Origin: an uncultured Clostridia bacterium
GTDB taxonomy: Bacteria; Bacillota; Clostridia; Oscillospirales; QAKW01
Length of the DNA stretch: 64,000 bases
Assembly: GCA_944387895.1 (NCBI GenBank)
Contig: CALXGQ010000015.1
Coordinates: 1 to 64,000 of the forward strand
Direction of reading: 5' to 3'
In this document: positions 31,111 through 38,198 of the stretch, piece after piece
How positions within the stretch are numbered: the first letter of the stretch is position 1
Layout of the letters: the number at the start of each line of letters is the position of its first letter
Program-made: the position numbers and the translations under genes
Notes under the pieces: model-generated
What the model was told of the DNA's origin: nothing
What the model saw: only the letters and a program-made list of their open reading frames with translations
Databases searched by the model: none

Positions 31111-31785
31111 TTACCGGAAGGTGACCGGCAGGACGTAGAAATAGACGGCGATAAACTGAAGGAACGAGCCAAAAAGGGTGCAGAGATGCAGGATAAAATG
31201 CATAAAGGGGCCGTGCAGCCGGTAAAAAACGGTGCCGGCGGAGTAGAGGATGCCGCCGCCCAGAAGATAGATCAGCCCGGCGGGATCCATATTGAGGATC
31301 ATGGGATAAGCGGCTCCGATGATCGCCCAGCCCATGATAATATAAATAATGGTAGAAAATTTTTTGAACCGGTCGAGGCAGACGGAGCCGAGGGCGATCC
31401 CGGCTGCGGCGATCGCCCACTGGATGCCGAAAATGCACCAGCCCAGCGCGCCGTTGAGGGTGATCAGCGTAACGGGCGTATAAGTTCCGGCGATCAGCAG
31501 AAAGATGGTGGCGTGATCGAGGATGCGGAACACCTTTTTGGCGCCCCGATGGGTCAGGGCGTGGGAAAGGGTGGAAATGGTATAGAGGATAATCAGAGAG
31601 GCGCCGTAGATGGCGGAGGCGACGATGGCCGTGGCGTTGCCCTTTTGCGCGGTGGATAGGATCATCACGATCAGCGCAAAGATCCCGAACAGGGCGCCGG
31701 CGCTGTGGGTGATGGCCGAAAGAAGCTCTTCCAGAGGGGAATAGTAGATAGGGGTGCAGCGTTTTTCGGGTTTATTCTGATTCAT
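31111..31785 (-). CDS. Hemolysin III / PAQR-family membrane protein
   Basis: This 224-residue protein has seven predicted membrane helices and the HlyIII/PAQR signature: 'EELLSAITHSAGALFG' near residue 19 (Glu and His), 'STLSHAL' near 71 (Ser and His), 'LDHATIFLLIAGTYTPV' near 88 (Asp-His) and a C-terminal 'HGPFMHFILHL' with the last two His. These residues form a metal site in the related adiponectin receptors. Bacterial members are mostly uncharacterised and the name 'hemolysin' should not be taken literally; lipid-related hydrolase activity is possible. It is the last gene of the minus-strand operon and overlaps the deacetylase by 14 bp. Confidence 0.9.
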   Translation of the reverse strand: MNQNKPEKRCTPIYYSPLEELLSAITHSAGALFGIFALIVMILSTAQKGNATAIVASAIYGASLIILYTISTLSHALTHRGAKKVFRILDHATIFLLIAGTYTPVTLITLNGALGWCIFGIQWAIAAAGIALGSVCLDRFKKFSTIIYIIMGWAIIGAAYPMILNMDPAGLIYLLGGGILYSAGTVFYRLHGPFMHFILHLCTLFGSFLQFIAVYFYVLPVTFR

Positions 31786-33130
31786 GGCGCTCTCCTGTCA
31801 GTTCGGCGGCGAGTGCGAAAAAGGCGCTGTGCGTCAGCGGTTCTTCCGGAATAACTTCAGGCGCTTCGCCAAAGCGGTCGGTGAGCACCCGCCGGAGATC
31901 CGCGCGGGTGGCGGGCGCATCGGGCAGGAAGCGGCGTCCTTCCCCAAGCCCGCACCGTTCGGCGGCGATTACGCAGGCGCCGGCATATGGATGGGAGGCT
32001 TTCAGATCGGAAAAAGGCCGGGCCTTTTCCCGGATCAGCGCGACGCGCTTTTTTGCGCCCTCCCAGCCGTAGGCCATCTGGGCGAGGCCGCCCCGGGTCA
32101 GGATCGTCTGGGGGCGCAGGGTGTTGTCCCGGAAGGCTACGCACCAGCCGGCGGCCAGCAGCAGGGCTGCGTTTTGGGCGTCCGCCTTATCGGGCGTTAT
32201 ATCGCTGAAGGGGGAATGAGCCAGAAGCGCATCGACGGTTACTACCCGGTAACCGAGCCGGGTCAGCAGCTGAAGCTGCTTTTCCAGCCCGTCCGCCACC
32301 GGGGAGCGGCGCGCCATATTGAAGCCGTCCTTCTGGAAGATGATCTGCCCGCACAGCCCGTCCGGATTGGCGTCCAGCAGCTTTTCCATAGGCTGGATGG
32401 TCGCCGCAACCTCCACTTCATAGCCGGAAAGGGGAAGCCATCCGGCACCGTCGAAGGAGGCGCCCAGATATTGGTAGCCCATCAGGGCATAGGCGTCGTA
32501 GGAAGTGAATCCGCCGGGAATGCGGTCCACATAGTGGGGAGGCCGGGAGAGACGGATCGAATAGTCCCAGCGCTCCTTCATGACGCGATCCAGCTTTTCC
32601 AGATCCTCCATGACCGCGTCCAGGCCGGGCATATGGCGGCGTTTGCCGTAGACGACGTTTTTTCGTCCCCAGATGATATGCCGCCAGCTGTGGCTGGTGA
32701 TCTGATGGCCGCCTGCCAGCAGGCGGTCGATCAGCTCCGGGCAATGGGCGACGCCGCCCTCCTGATCCTTTTGAAAATCCGGGTAATGGTCGTAGGCAAT
32801 GCCGCCCCAGGAGGCGCTGCCTGCCGCGCCTGCGGCGTCGGGATAGTTTTCAGAGGTGTCGCCCACCACGTCGAAGGTCCCTTTTGCATCGTATTTTTCC
32901 AGCAGTTCCGCCAGATGCAGCGTCAGCGGCTTTCCGCCGAAGGAATCGGGGTTGGCCGGCAGGCGGCAGGGACCGTCGTCGAAGGTCATGGCGCAGATCC
33001 GCTCATGGGCGGCTACCCGGTCGATCCGGCGTACCGGAGAGAGGTAGACCGGCTGATGGGCTTGGATGGAATCTTGATAGCGGTGCTTTGCCTTTTTGGC
33101 AAGGCCGATACACTTGGTTAATAACGACAT
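31772..33130 (-). CDS. Polysaccharide deacetylase with SLH-like C-terminus
   Basis: This 452-residue protein has a NodB-like domain: 'ICAMTFDDGPC' near residue 45 (catalytic and metal Asp), 'ITSHSWRHIIWG' near 145 (metal His), 'RLSRPPHYVD' near 195. The C-terminal ~130 residues look like S-layer-homology units ('FRDNTLRPQTILTRGGLAQM', 'FSDLKASHPYAGACVIAAE', 'FLPDAPATRADL'). No signal peptide or membrane helix is evident, which is odd for an SLH protein; export may be non-classical or the start mis-set. It overlaps hlyIII by 14 bp and begins 9 bp after the PHP gene. Confidence 0.82.
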   Translation of the reverse strand: MSLLTKCIGLAKKAKHRYQDSIQAHQPVYLSPVRRIDRVAAHERICAMTFDDGPCRLPANPDSFGGKPLTLHLAELLEKYDAKGTFDVVGDTSENYPDAAGAAGSASWGGIAYDHYPDFQKDQEGGVAHCPELIDRLLAGGHQITSHSWRHIIWGRKNVVYGKRRHMPGLDAVMEDLEKLDRVMKERWDYSIRLSRPPHYVDRIPGGFTSYDAYALMGYQYLGASFDGAGWLPLSGYEVEVAATIQPMEKLLDANPDGLCGQIIFQKDGFNMARRSPVADGLEKQLQLLTRLGYRVVTVDALLAHSPFSDITPDKADAQNAALLLAAGWCVAFRDNTLRPQTILTRGGLAQMAYGWEGAKKRVALIREKARPFSDLKASHPYAGACVIAAERCGLGEGRRFLPDAPATRADLRRVLTDRFGEAPEVIPEEPLTHSAFFALAAELTGERHESE

Positions 33131-33139
33131 AGGACCTCC

Positions 33140-33850
33140 TTATGGCTTTAAATCTTTTAATATACATTTTCCGAGAAAGAGCAGGCCGATCGCCAGGTTT
33201 TTCACGCCGCCCATCCTGCGCCGGCGTTTCAGCTGGGAAAGGCCGATCCTGCGCAGGGGCGTTTCCCGCCGCAGCACGGCTTTGCACTGCCCCGCCAGAA
33301 GCGCGGCTTTGATGGCCTCCATGCCGGGCGCGGCGCAGTCAATCTCGGTATAGGCGTAGCCGATTTCCTGCCTGGAATGGGCGTCGCTCCCCCCGATGGC
33401 GGGCAGACCCCGGGAGGCGGCGAAGGCGGCGGCCTGTTCATGACTATGGCTGTTTCGGTAGGCGGCGCGGGCGTTGGCGGTTTCCACGGCGTCCAGAGCA
33501 AAATCAAGCTCCTCCGCCCGGCGCTCCGGTTTTTGGAAGGGGTGCGCCAAAACCGCAATGCCGCCGCAGCGGCGGATCTCGGCGACCACGCTTTCCGGCG
33601 TTTGAAGGCCAAAGCGGGGCGGCTGCTGCAGAAAAAGGCCGGTGATATGCCCTGCGGCTGTGGAAAATTCACAGCCGGGGATCAGCAGAACGCCGTTCAG
33701 CTCCTCCGGCAGAGGGGAATAGACGTTATGATCCGTTACGGCGATGGCCGAAAGCCCCGCCTTTCGGGCGGCGGCGGTCAGGGCGGAAAGGCTGTGCCTG
33801 CCGTCGGAAGACCGGTCGGTATGGGTATGCAGATCTGCGCGGATGATCAT
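33140..33850 (-). CDS. PHP-domain phosphoesterase
   Basis: This 236-residue metal-dependent phosphoesterase of the PHP/TrpH group has: 'RADLHTHTDRSSDG' at residues 4-17, 'AVTDHNVY' near 37, 'IPGCEFST' near 57, 'VLAHPF' near 98 and 'IGGSDAH' near 150, which supply the trinuclear metal ligands. The last ~35 residues are basic with a hydrophobic stretch ('GGVKNLAIGLLFLGKCIL') that could associate with membrane. Substrates of this group include nucleoside 3',5'-bisphosphates and small oligonucleotides, but the actual one is unknown. It overlaps the ATP-grasp gene by 4 bp. Confidence 0.85.
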   Translation of the reverse strand: MIIRADLHTHTDRSSDGRHSLSALTAAARKAGLSAIAVTDHNVYSPLPEELNGVLLIPGCEFSTAAGHITGLFLQQPPRFGLQTPESVVAEIRRCGGIAVLAHPFQKPERRAEELDFALDAVETANARAAYRNSHSHEQAAAFAASRGLPAIGGSDAHSRQEIGYAYTEIDCAAPGMEAIKAALLAGQCKAVLRRETPLRRIGLSQLKRRRRMGGVKNLAIGLLFLGKCILKDLKP

Positions 33851-34989
33851 CGGGAACCTCCCCGCCGGAACAAACCGGCATAATAGGTCAGCGCCGGGCG
33901 GGGATCGCTCCAGCGGAATACGCCGTCCCGCACGGCCGGATTGAAAAGGTCCCCCAAAGCCGCCCCGGCCTTCCTCCCACGGCCGCTTTTGAGATATCCT
34001 GCCGCGGCCATCAGGTCGGAGGGGAAAAAGGTCATTTTCCGCCCTGCAACAAAGGTATCGGCGGGCAGGGGAAGGGCAAGCTGGGGATTGCAGCTGTTCC
34101 AGGCGGCGGCGAACCAGGCAAAGGGCAGGGTGCTTTCCGCGGCTTCGGCCAGCGGAAAGCTGCCCCAGATCCGGGGATTACATTCCAGCAGCCGGGGCGC
34201 GCCGGCTGCGTCTTCTTTAAATTCAAACATGGCCGGGCCGGAGAAGCCGGTTTCCCGGATCAAAAGAGCGACCCATGCCAGCAGGGTGGGCTGTTCTTCC
34301 GCTCTGCAGCAGGAAGAAGGACCGCCGGAAACCGGGTATTCCCGCAGCCGCCGGTGACAGAGGTGGCTGAGGATCTTCCCGTTTTCGGCCACAACAGAGC
34401 AGCCAAGTCCGTCGCCGGGCAGATATTCCTGTATCACCGGCGGCCGGCCGTCCAGCGCCGAAAAGCGCTCTACCGCCCGGTCTGCCTCCTCCGGCGTTTG
34501 GGCGACGACATACCGCTCGGCGGCGCGCAGGCCGAATTTTTCGCCGCAGACGGGCTTGATCACGCAGGGAACAGGCGGGTTTTCTTCATAGCTTTCAGGG
34601 GTTGGGATCTCCAGCCGGCGGGCAAGCCGGAGCAGGGCGCTTTTATCATTGAAGCGTTCGATGGCGTCCGGCGCGCCGAGGCAAAGCCCCGCCGCTTCGG
34701 AAAAGCGGCTTTGCTCCCGGGCCAGCATTTGCAGGGTGGCGGCGCCGACCGGCAGCAGCGCGGGCTTACAGCCCTCCTGCTTTTTCAGCCGTTCCGCCAG
34801 AGCGAAAAGGGCGTCGGAGCAGTTTTCCTCCGGCAGGGTAAAATGCCCGGAAACAAAGCGGGATCTGGCGCCCGGCAGGCAGGGGAATCCGCTTTTTTCG
34901 CAGGTATAGATCCGCACCTTCCTTTTGGCCAGGGCGCGGATCAGCGCCGGCGCCATGCGGTAATGCACGTCTGTGATCAGGGCAATCAT
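33847..34989 (-). CDS. ATP-grasp carboxylate-amine ligase-like protein
   Basis: This 380-residue enzyme has a pre-ATP-grasp fold at residues 1-110, then a central ATP-grasp domain: 'VPCVIKPVCGEKFG' near 158 (ATP-binding Lys), 'VIQEYLPGDGLGCSVV' near 205 and 'MFEFKEDAAGAPRLLECNPRIWGS' near 258-285 (Mg-binding Glu and Asn). Such enzymes join a carboxylate (through an acyl-phosphate) to an amine or thiol. It resembles carbamoyl-phosphate-synthase-like ligases found beside surface-polysaccharide genes. The substrate is unknown. It is the second gene of the operon (22 bp after the DUF6062-like gene) and overlaps the PHP gene by 4 bp. Confidence 0.85.
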   Translation of the reverse strand: MIALITDVHYRMAPALIRALAKRKVRIYTCEKSGFPCLPGARSRFVSGHFTLPEENCSDALFALAERLKKQEGCKPALLPVGAATLQMLAREQSRFSEAAGLCLGAPDAIERFNDKSALLRLARRLEIPTPESYEENPPVPCVIKPVCGEKFGLRAAERYVVAQTPEEADRAVERFSALDGRPPVIQEYLPGDGLGCSVVAENGKILSHLCHRRLREYPVSGGPSSCCRAEEQPTLLAWVALLIRETGFSGPAMFEFKEDAAGAPRLLECNPRIWGSFPLAEAAESTLPFAWFAAAWNSCNPQLALPLPADTFVAGRKMTFFPSDLMAAAGYLKSGRGRKAGAALGDLFNPAVRDGVFRWSDPRPALTYYAGLFRRGGSR

Positions 34990-35011
34990 GCGGCCGCTCC
35001 TTTCTTTTGCG

Positions 35012-35668
35012 TTACGACAGGTATTTTACCGCCCGTTCGATCGCGTCCTTGGAGTTTTTCCAGTCCTCCTTTGCATAGCGGTAATCAAACTTTTTGCAAA
35101 ACCAGTCCAGATCCTCCCGGAGCTGTTCAAGATACTGCCGATTGCAGTCGGTCAGGGCGGCGGAGAGGGCAAGGCGCTCTTTTTTGGGCAGCGTTTTTTC
35201 CGCCATTTCCAGCAGCGCGGCGCTGTGGGACTCGCAAAAATACGGTTGCTCGGCAAAAAGCGTGCGGAAGGATTCCTCGGCGGCATAGAGATAGCAGATA
35301 TTATCCAGCAGGCGGTTCATGAAAAGGCCGACCCGTCCGCAGAGGTAGCAGCTTTTCCGGGCTGCTCCGTATGCGGCGGCGGCTTTCTTTTCGCCGCCTT
35401 TGAAAAGGGCGCCTTCCAGCTCTTCAAGGTGGGTGGAAAGCATCAGCGCCATCGGCAGCTTATTGCCAGAAGCAAACAGCTTCTCCAGATGCCCCTTGCA
35501 GAAGCCCTTGCGGTTGGTTTCCTTGCGGATATCCGGCTCCATCATGGCGGCGCCTAAGATCCGCTCGATTTCCTCCGCTTCCAGAAGGGTGCGCAGCGCG
35601 CAGATCGGGCAGCCGTTTTTTTCGGTAAAAGCCTCTTTGATTTTGATGGAATAAATTTTTTCCGCCAT
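35012..35668 (-). CDS. DUF6062-like Cys-rich protein
   Basis: This 218-residue cytoplasmic protein has two paired metal-site motifs: CPIC (near residue 18) with 'GFCKGH' (near 56), and CYLC (near 107) with 'YFCESH' (near 148). The CxxC plus CxxH pairs suggest two zinc-binding units in a mostly helical protein, which fits DUF6062. Function is unknown. The start (MAEKIYSIKIKEAF, at 35668) follows AAAGGA; upstream codons in frame run into non-coding DNA. It is the first gene of the five-gene minus-strand operon ending at 31111. Confidence 0.75.
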   Translation of the reverse strand: MAEKIYSIKIKEAFTEKNGCPICALRTLLEAEEIERILGAAMMEPDIRKETNRKGFCKGHLEKLFASGNKLPMALMLSTHLEELEGALFKGGEKKAAAAYGAARKSCYLCGRVGLFMNRLLDNICYLYAAEESFRTLFAEQPYFCESHSAALLEMAEKTLPKKERLALSAALTDCNRQYLEQLREDLDWFCKKFDYRYAKEDWKNSKDAIERAVKYLS

Positions 35669-35744
35669 GGTTTTTCCTTTCTGTAACACAAAGCCGGGCT
35701 CCTTCATAGGATACATCGAAATAAGCAAGAAGGAGGGAAGGCGT

Positions 35745-35840
35745 ATGTGCGGTTGCTTTAATAATCTCTTCGAGAACAATAGCTGCCTGCTGGCAATTCT
35801 GGTTATCATCCTGGTGTTGGGCTGCTGCTGCAACGACTAA
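35745..35840 (+). CDS. 31-aa Cys-rich single-pass membrane peptide
   Basis: The peptide starts MCGCFNNLFENNSC, continues with the hydrophobic LLAILVIILVLG and ends CCCND. It has seven Cys residues, four before and three after the helix. A strong AAGGAGGG lies 9 bases before the ATG and a terminator follows, so it is a genuine short transcription unit. Similar tiny Cys/Gly membrane peptides (YjcZ-type, annotated as sporulation proteins) occur in many Bacilli and Clostridia. The resemblance is in size and layout, not proven homology. It is transcribed divergently from the DUF6062-like operon. Confidence 0.72.
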   Translation: MCGCFNNLFENNSCLLAILVIILVLGCCCND

Positions 35841-35917
35841 TATCCGGAGCAGCCGGGCGGGCCGAAGGGATTTTTAAACGGATCATCCTCCTGCCTTGAC
35901 GGCCTGCCGGAGGAAGG

Positions 35918-35955
35918 GGCTTCAAAGACGAAATGTCTTTGAAGCCTTTTTCTGT
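35918..35955 (+). terminator. Terminator after the small membrane peptide
   Basis: Stem GGCTTCAAAGAC / GTCTTTGAAGCC (35918-35929, 35935-35946), loop GAAAT, then TTTTTCTGTTTTT. Confidence 0.88.
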
Positions 35956-35963
35956 TTTTCGGC

Positions 35964-38189
35964 TTATTCTGCGGAGGGCTCTCCGGCGTCTTGCAGCTCC
36001 GGGGAGAGATCCTGCCGGCGCAGCAGGTGCCCTGCCGCCGGGAGGGTCTTGGCCCGGTAGTAGGAGAGGTTTGCAACCACCGCATCCTCTGCCGGAAGAA
36101 TCTGCTCCAGCGTATTTTTGCCCTTTTGGGTCATGACGTTGACGCCCTGAGAGGATTTCGTCGTTTTTTCAGGGATTAGGGCGGAATGAACCACCAGCCC
36201 TTTCCGGTTGGAGGAGATCAAAAGAAGATCGGCCTCCTCCGCCAGCTGCAGCGCGTCTGCAAGGGGCGATTTGCCGCTAAAGGCGTTGATCAGCCTGCGG
36301 CGGTTGGTTACGGTTTTATAGGAGGAAAGGGGGATTTTTGCAACCTTTCCGTTTTCAAAGCAAAAGAGCATCCAACCGCGGTAATCGCCGGTGACAGCCA
36401 TGGCGACCACCGTTTCGTCCTGCTCCATTTCCAGCTTTGCGGGCAGATAGTCCCCCAGAAGGCTGGCTTTGGTGTCCTCAAAATCATAGCCCCTGGCTTT
36501 ATAGGCGTTTTGCCGGGAGGTGAAGAAGATCAGCTCCGCCTTGTTGGTGGATTCTGCGGCGCGGCGCAGGCTGTCGCCGTCCTTATATTTCTGCGCGCTG
36601 TTCATGCGCAGGGACTGGGGCGTGATCTTTTTGAAGTATCCTTCCCGGGAGAGGAAGTAGGTCACCGGATAATCTTCGATATGGTCGTTTTCGTCGATTT
36701 CCTCCAGCTGATCTTCATAGACCAGCTCGGTTTTGCGCGGCGTGGCATAGAGCTTCTTGACCCGCTTCAGATCGCTTTCGATCAGCTTTTGGATCTTGGA
36801 GCGGCTCTTGAGGATCCCCTCCATTTCGGCGATCTCTTTTTCCAGATTCTCGATATCTGCCAGCCGGTTGAGGATATACTCCTTATTCAGGTGACGCAGC
36901 TTGATATTGGCGATATGTTCCGCCTGAAGCTCGTCCACGCCGAAGCCGATCATCAGATTGGGAACCACCTCTTCGTCCCGCTCGGTGCCCCGCACGATCT
37001 CGACGGCTTTATCGATATCCAGCAGGATTTTTTTGAGCCCCAAAAGCAGGTGCAGCTTTTCCTTTGCCTTTTGCAGAGAAAAATAGGTCCGCCGCTTGAT
37101 GCACTCGCTGCGGAAGGCGATCCACTCCTCCAGCAGCTGGCGAACGCCCAGAACCTGCGGAACGCCGCCAATCAGAACATTGAAATTGCAGCCGAAGGTA
37201 TCTTCCAGCGGCGTGGAGCGGAAGAGCTTGGCCATCAGTTTTTCCGGATCGACCCCGCGCTTTGTTTCGATGGAAATGCGCATACCGGTTTTATCGGACA
37301 TATCCTTGACGTCGCTCAGTTCCCGGAGCTTCCCGGCTTTATAAAGCTCCACGATTTTATCGATGATCGCTTCCACCGTTGTGGTATAGGGGATCTCGGT
37401 GATTTGGATCAGGCCGCTTTTGGGATCGGTTTCATACCGGGCTCGCACGCGGAGAGAGCCGCGGCCGGTTTCATAGACTTCCCGGATCTGGGACTGCCCT
37501 GCCAAAAGGCGGCCGCCGGTGGAAAAATCGGGGCCGGGCAGCGTCTGCTCGATGGGATGATCGGGATTTTCCATCAGCGCGATCACCGTATCGCAGACTT
37601 CGCCGAGATTGAAGGAACAGATATTGGACGCCATGCCGACGGCGATGCCCTGATTGGGGGTTGTCAGGATAGCGGGGAAGGAAACCGGAAGCAGCGCCGG
37701 CTCGGTGGTGGAATTATCGTAGTTGGGAACAAAATCAACGGTATCCTTATCGATATCGTCGAAAAGCTCCCGGCAGACGGGAGCCAGCTTGGCTTCGGTA
37801 TACCGCGACGCGGCGTAGGCCATATCCCGGGAATAGACCTTGCCGAAATTGCCCTTGCTTTCGATGAAGGGAAGAGGCAGCGCCTCATTGCCGCGGGAAA
37901 GGCGCACCATGGTTTCGTAAATGGCGCCGTCGCCATGGGGATTCAGCTTCATGGTGGCGCCGACGATATTGGCGCTTTTTACCAGATCGCCGCCCAGCAG
38001 CCCCATTTTATACATCGTGTATAGCAGCTTGCGGTGCGCGGGCTTCAGCCCGTCGATCTCCGGAATGGCCCGGGAGAGGATCACGCTCATGGCGTAGGGC
38101 ATATAGTTGCTTTCCAGCGTTTCTACTACGCCCTTCAGAATGGGCGCTTTTTCCATATACTCGTTTTTTGTCGTTGATTTTTTTTTCAT
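35964..38189 (-). CDS. parC: Type IIA topoisomerase subunit A (topoisomerase IV-like)
   Basis: This 741-residue A subunit cuts and rejoins DNA. The breakage-reunion domain spans about 20-480, with catalytic Tyr130 in AASRYTEAKL and the 'ANIVGATMKLNPHGDGAIYE' quinolone-region helix; a coiled-coil tower follows, then a beta-pinwheel (about 500-720, e.g. 'DTKASLLGDYLP', 'SSNRKGLVVHS'). It is shorter than typical GyrA/ParC (800+ residues), in line with the second A-type subunit of Clostridia. In the quinolone region the residue equal to E. coli GyrA Ser83 is Gly88, with Glu92 at the Asp87 position. It starts 9 bp after the B subunit. A true gyrase elsewhere is presumed. Confidence 0.88.
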   Translation of the reverse strand: MKKKSTTKNEYMEKAPILKGVVETLESNYMPYAMSVILSRAIPEIDGLKPAHRKLLYTMYKMGLLGGDLVKSANIVGATMKLNPHGDGAIYETMVRLSRGNEALPLPFIESKGNFGKVYSRDMAYAASRYTEAKLAPVCRELFDDIDKDTVDFVPNYDNSTTEPALLPVSFPAILTTPNQGIAVGMASNICSFNLGEVCDTVIALMENPDHPIEQTLPGPDFSTGGRLLAGQSQIREVYETGRGSLRVRARYETDPKSGLIQITEIPYTTTVEAIIDKIVELYKAGKLRELSDVKDMSDKTGMRISIETKRGVDPEKLMAKLFRSTPLEDTFGCNFNVLIGGVPQVLGVRQLLEEWIAFRSECIKRRTYFSLQKAKEKLHLLLGLKKILLDIDKAVEIVRGTERDEEVVPNLMIGFGVDELQAEHIANIKLRHLNKEYILNRLADIENLEKEIAEMEGILKSRSKIQKLIESDLKRVKKLYATPRKTELVYEDQLEEIDENDHIEDYPVTYFLSREGYFKKITPQSLRMNSAQKYKDGDSLRRAAESTNKAELIFFTSRQNAYKARGYDFEDTKASLLGDYLPAKLEMEQDETVVAMAVTGDYRGWMLFCFENGKVAKIPLSSYKTVTNRRRLINAFSGKSPLADALQLAEEADLLLISSNRKGLVVHSALIPEKTTKSSQGVNVMTQKGKNTLEQILPAEDAVVANLSYYRAKTLPAAGHLLRRQDLSPELQDAGEPSAE

Positions 38190-38198
38190 AGCATCTCC

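Noticed and set aside
33847-35668. Reading the ATP-grasp/PHP cluster as an anti-phage defence system
   Set aside because: No nuclease, nucleotide cyclase, reverse transcriptase or other defence effector is present. A deacetylase and a PAQR protein fit envelope chemistry better.
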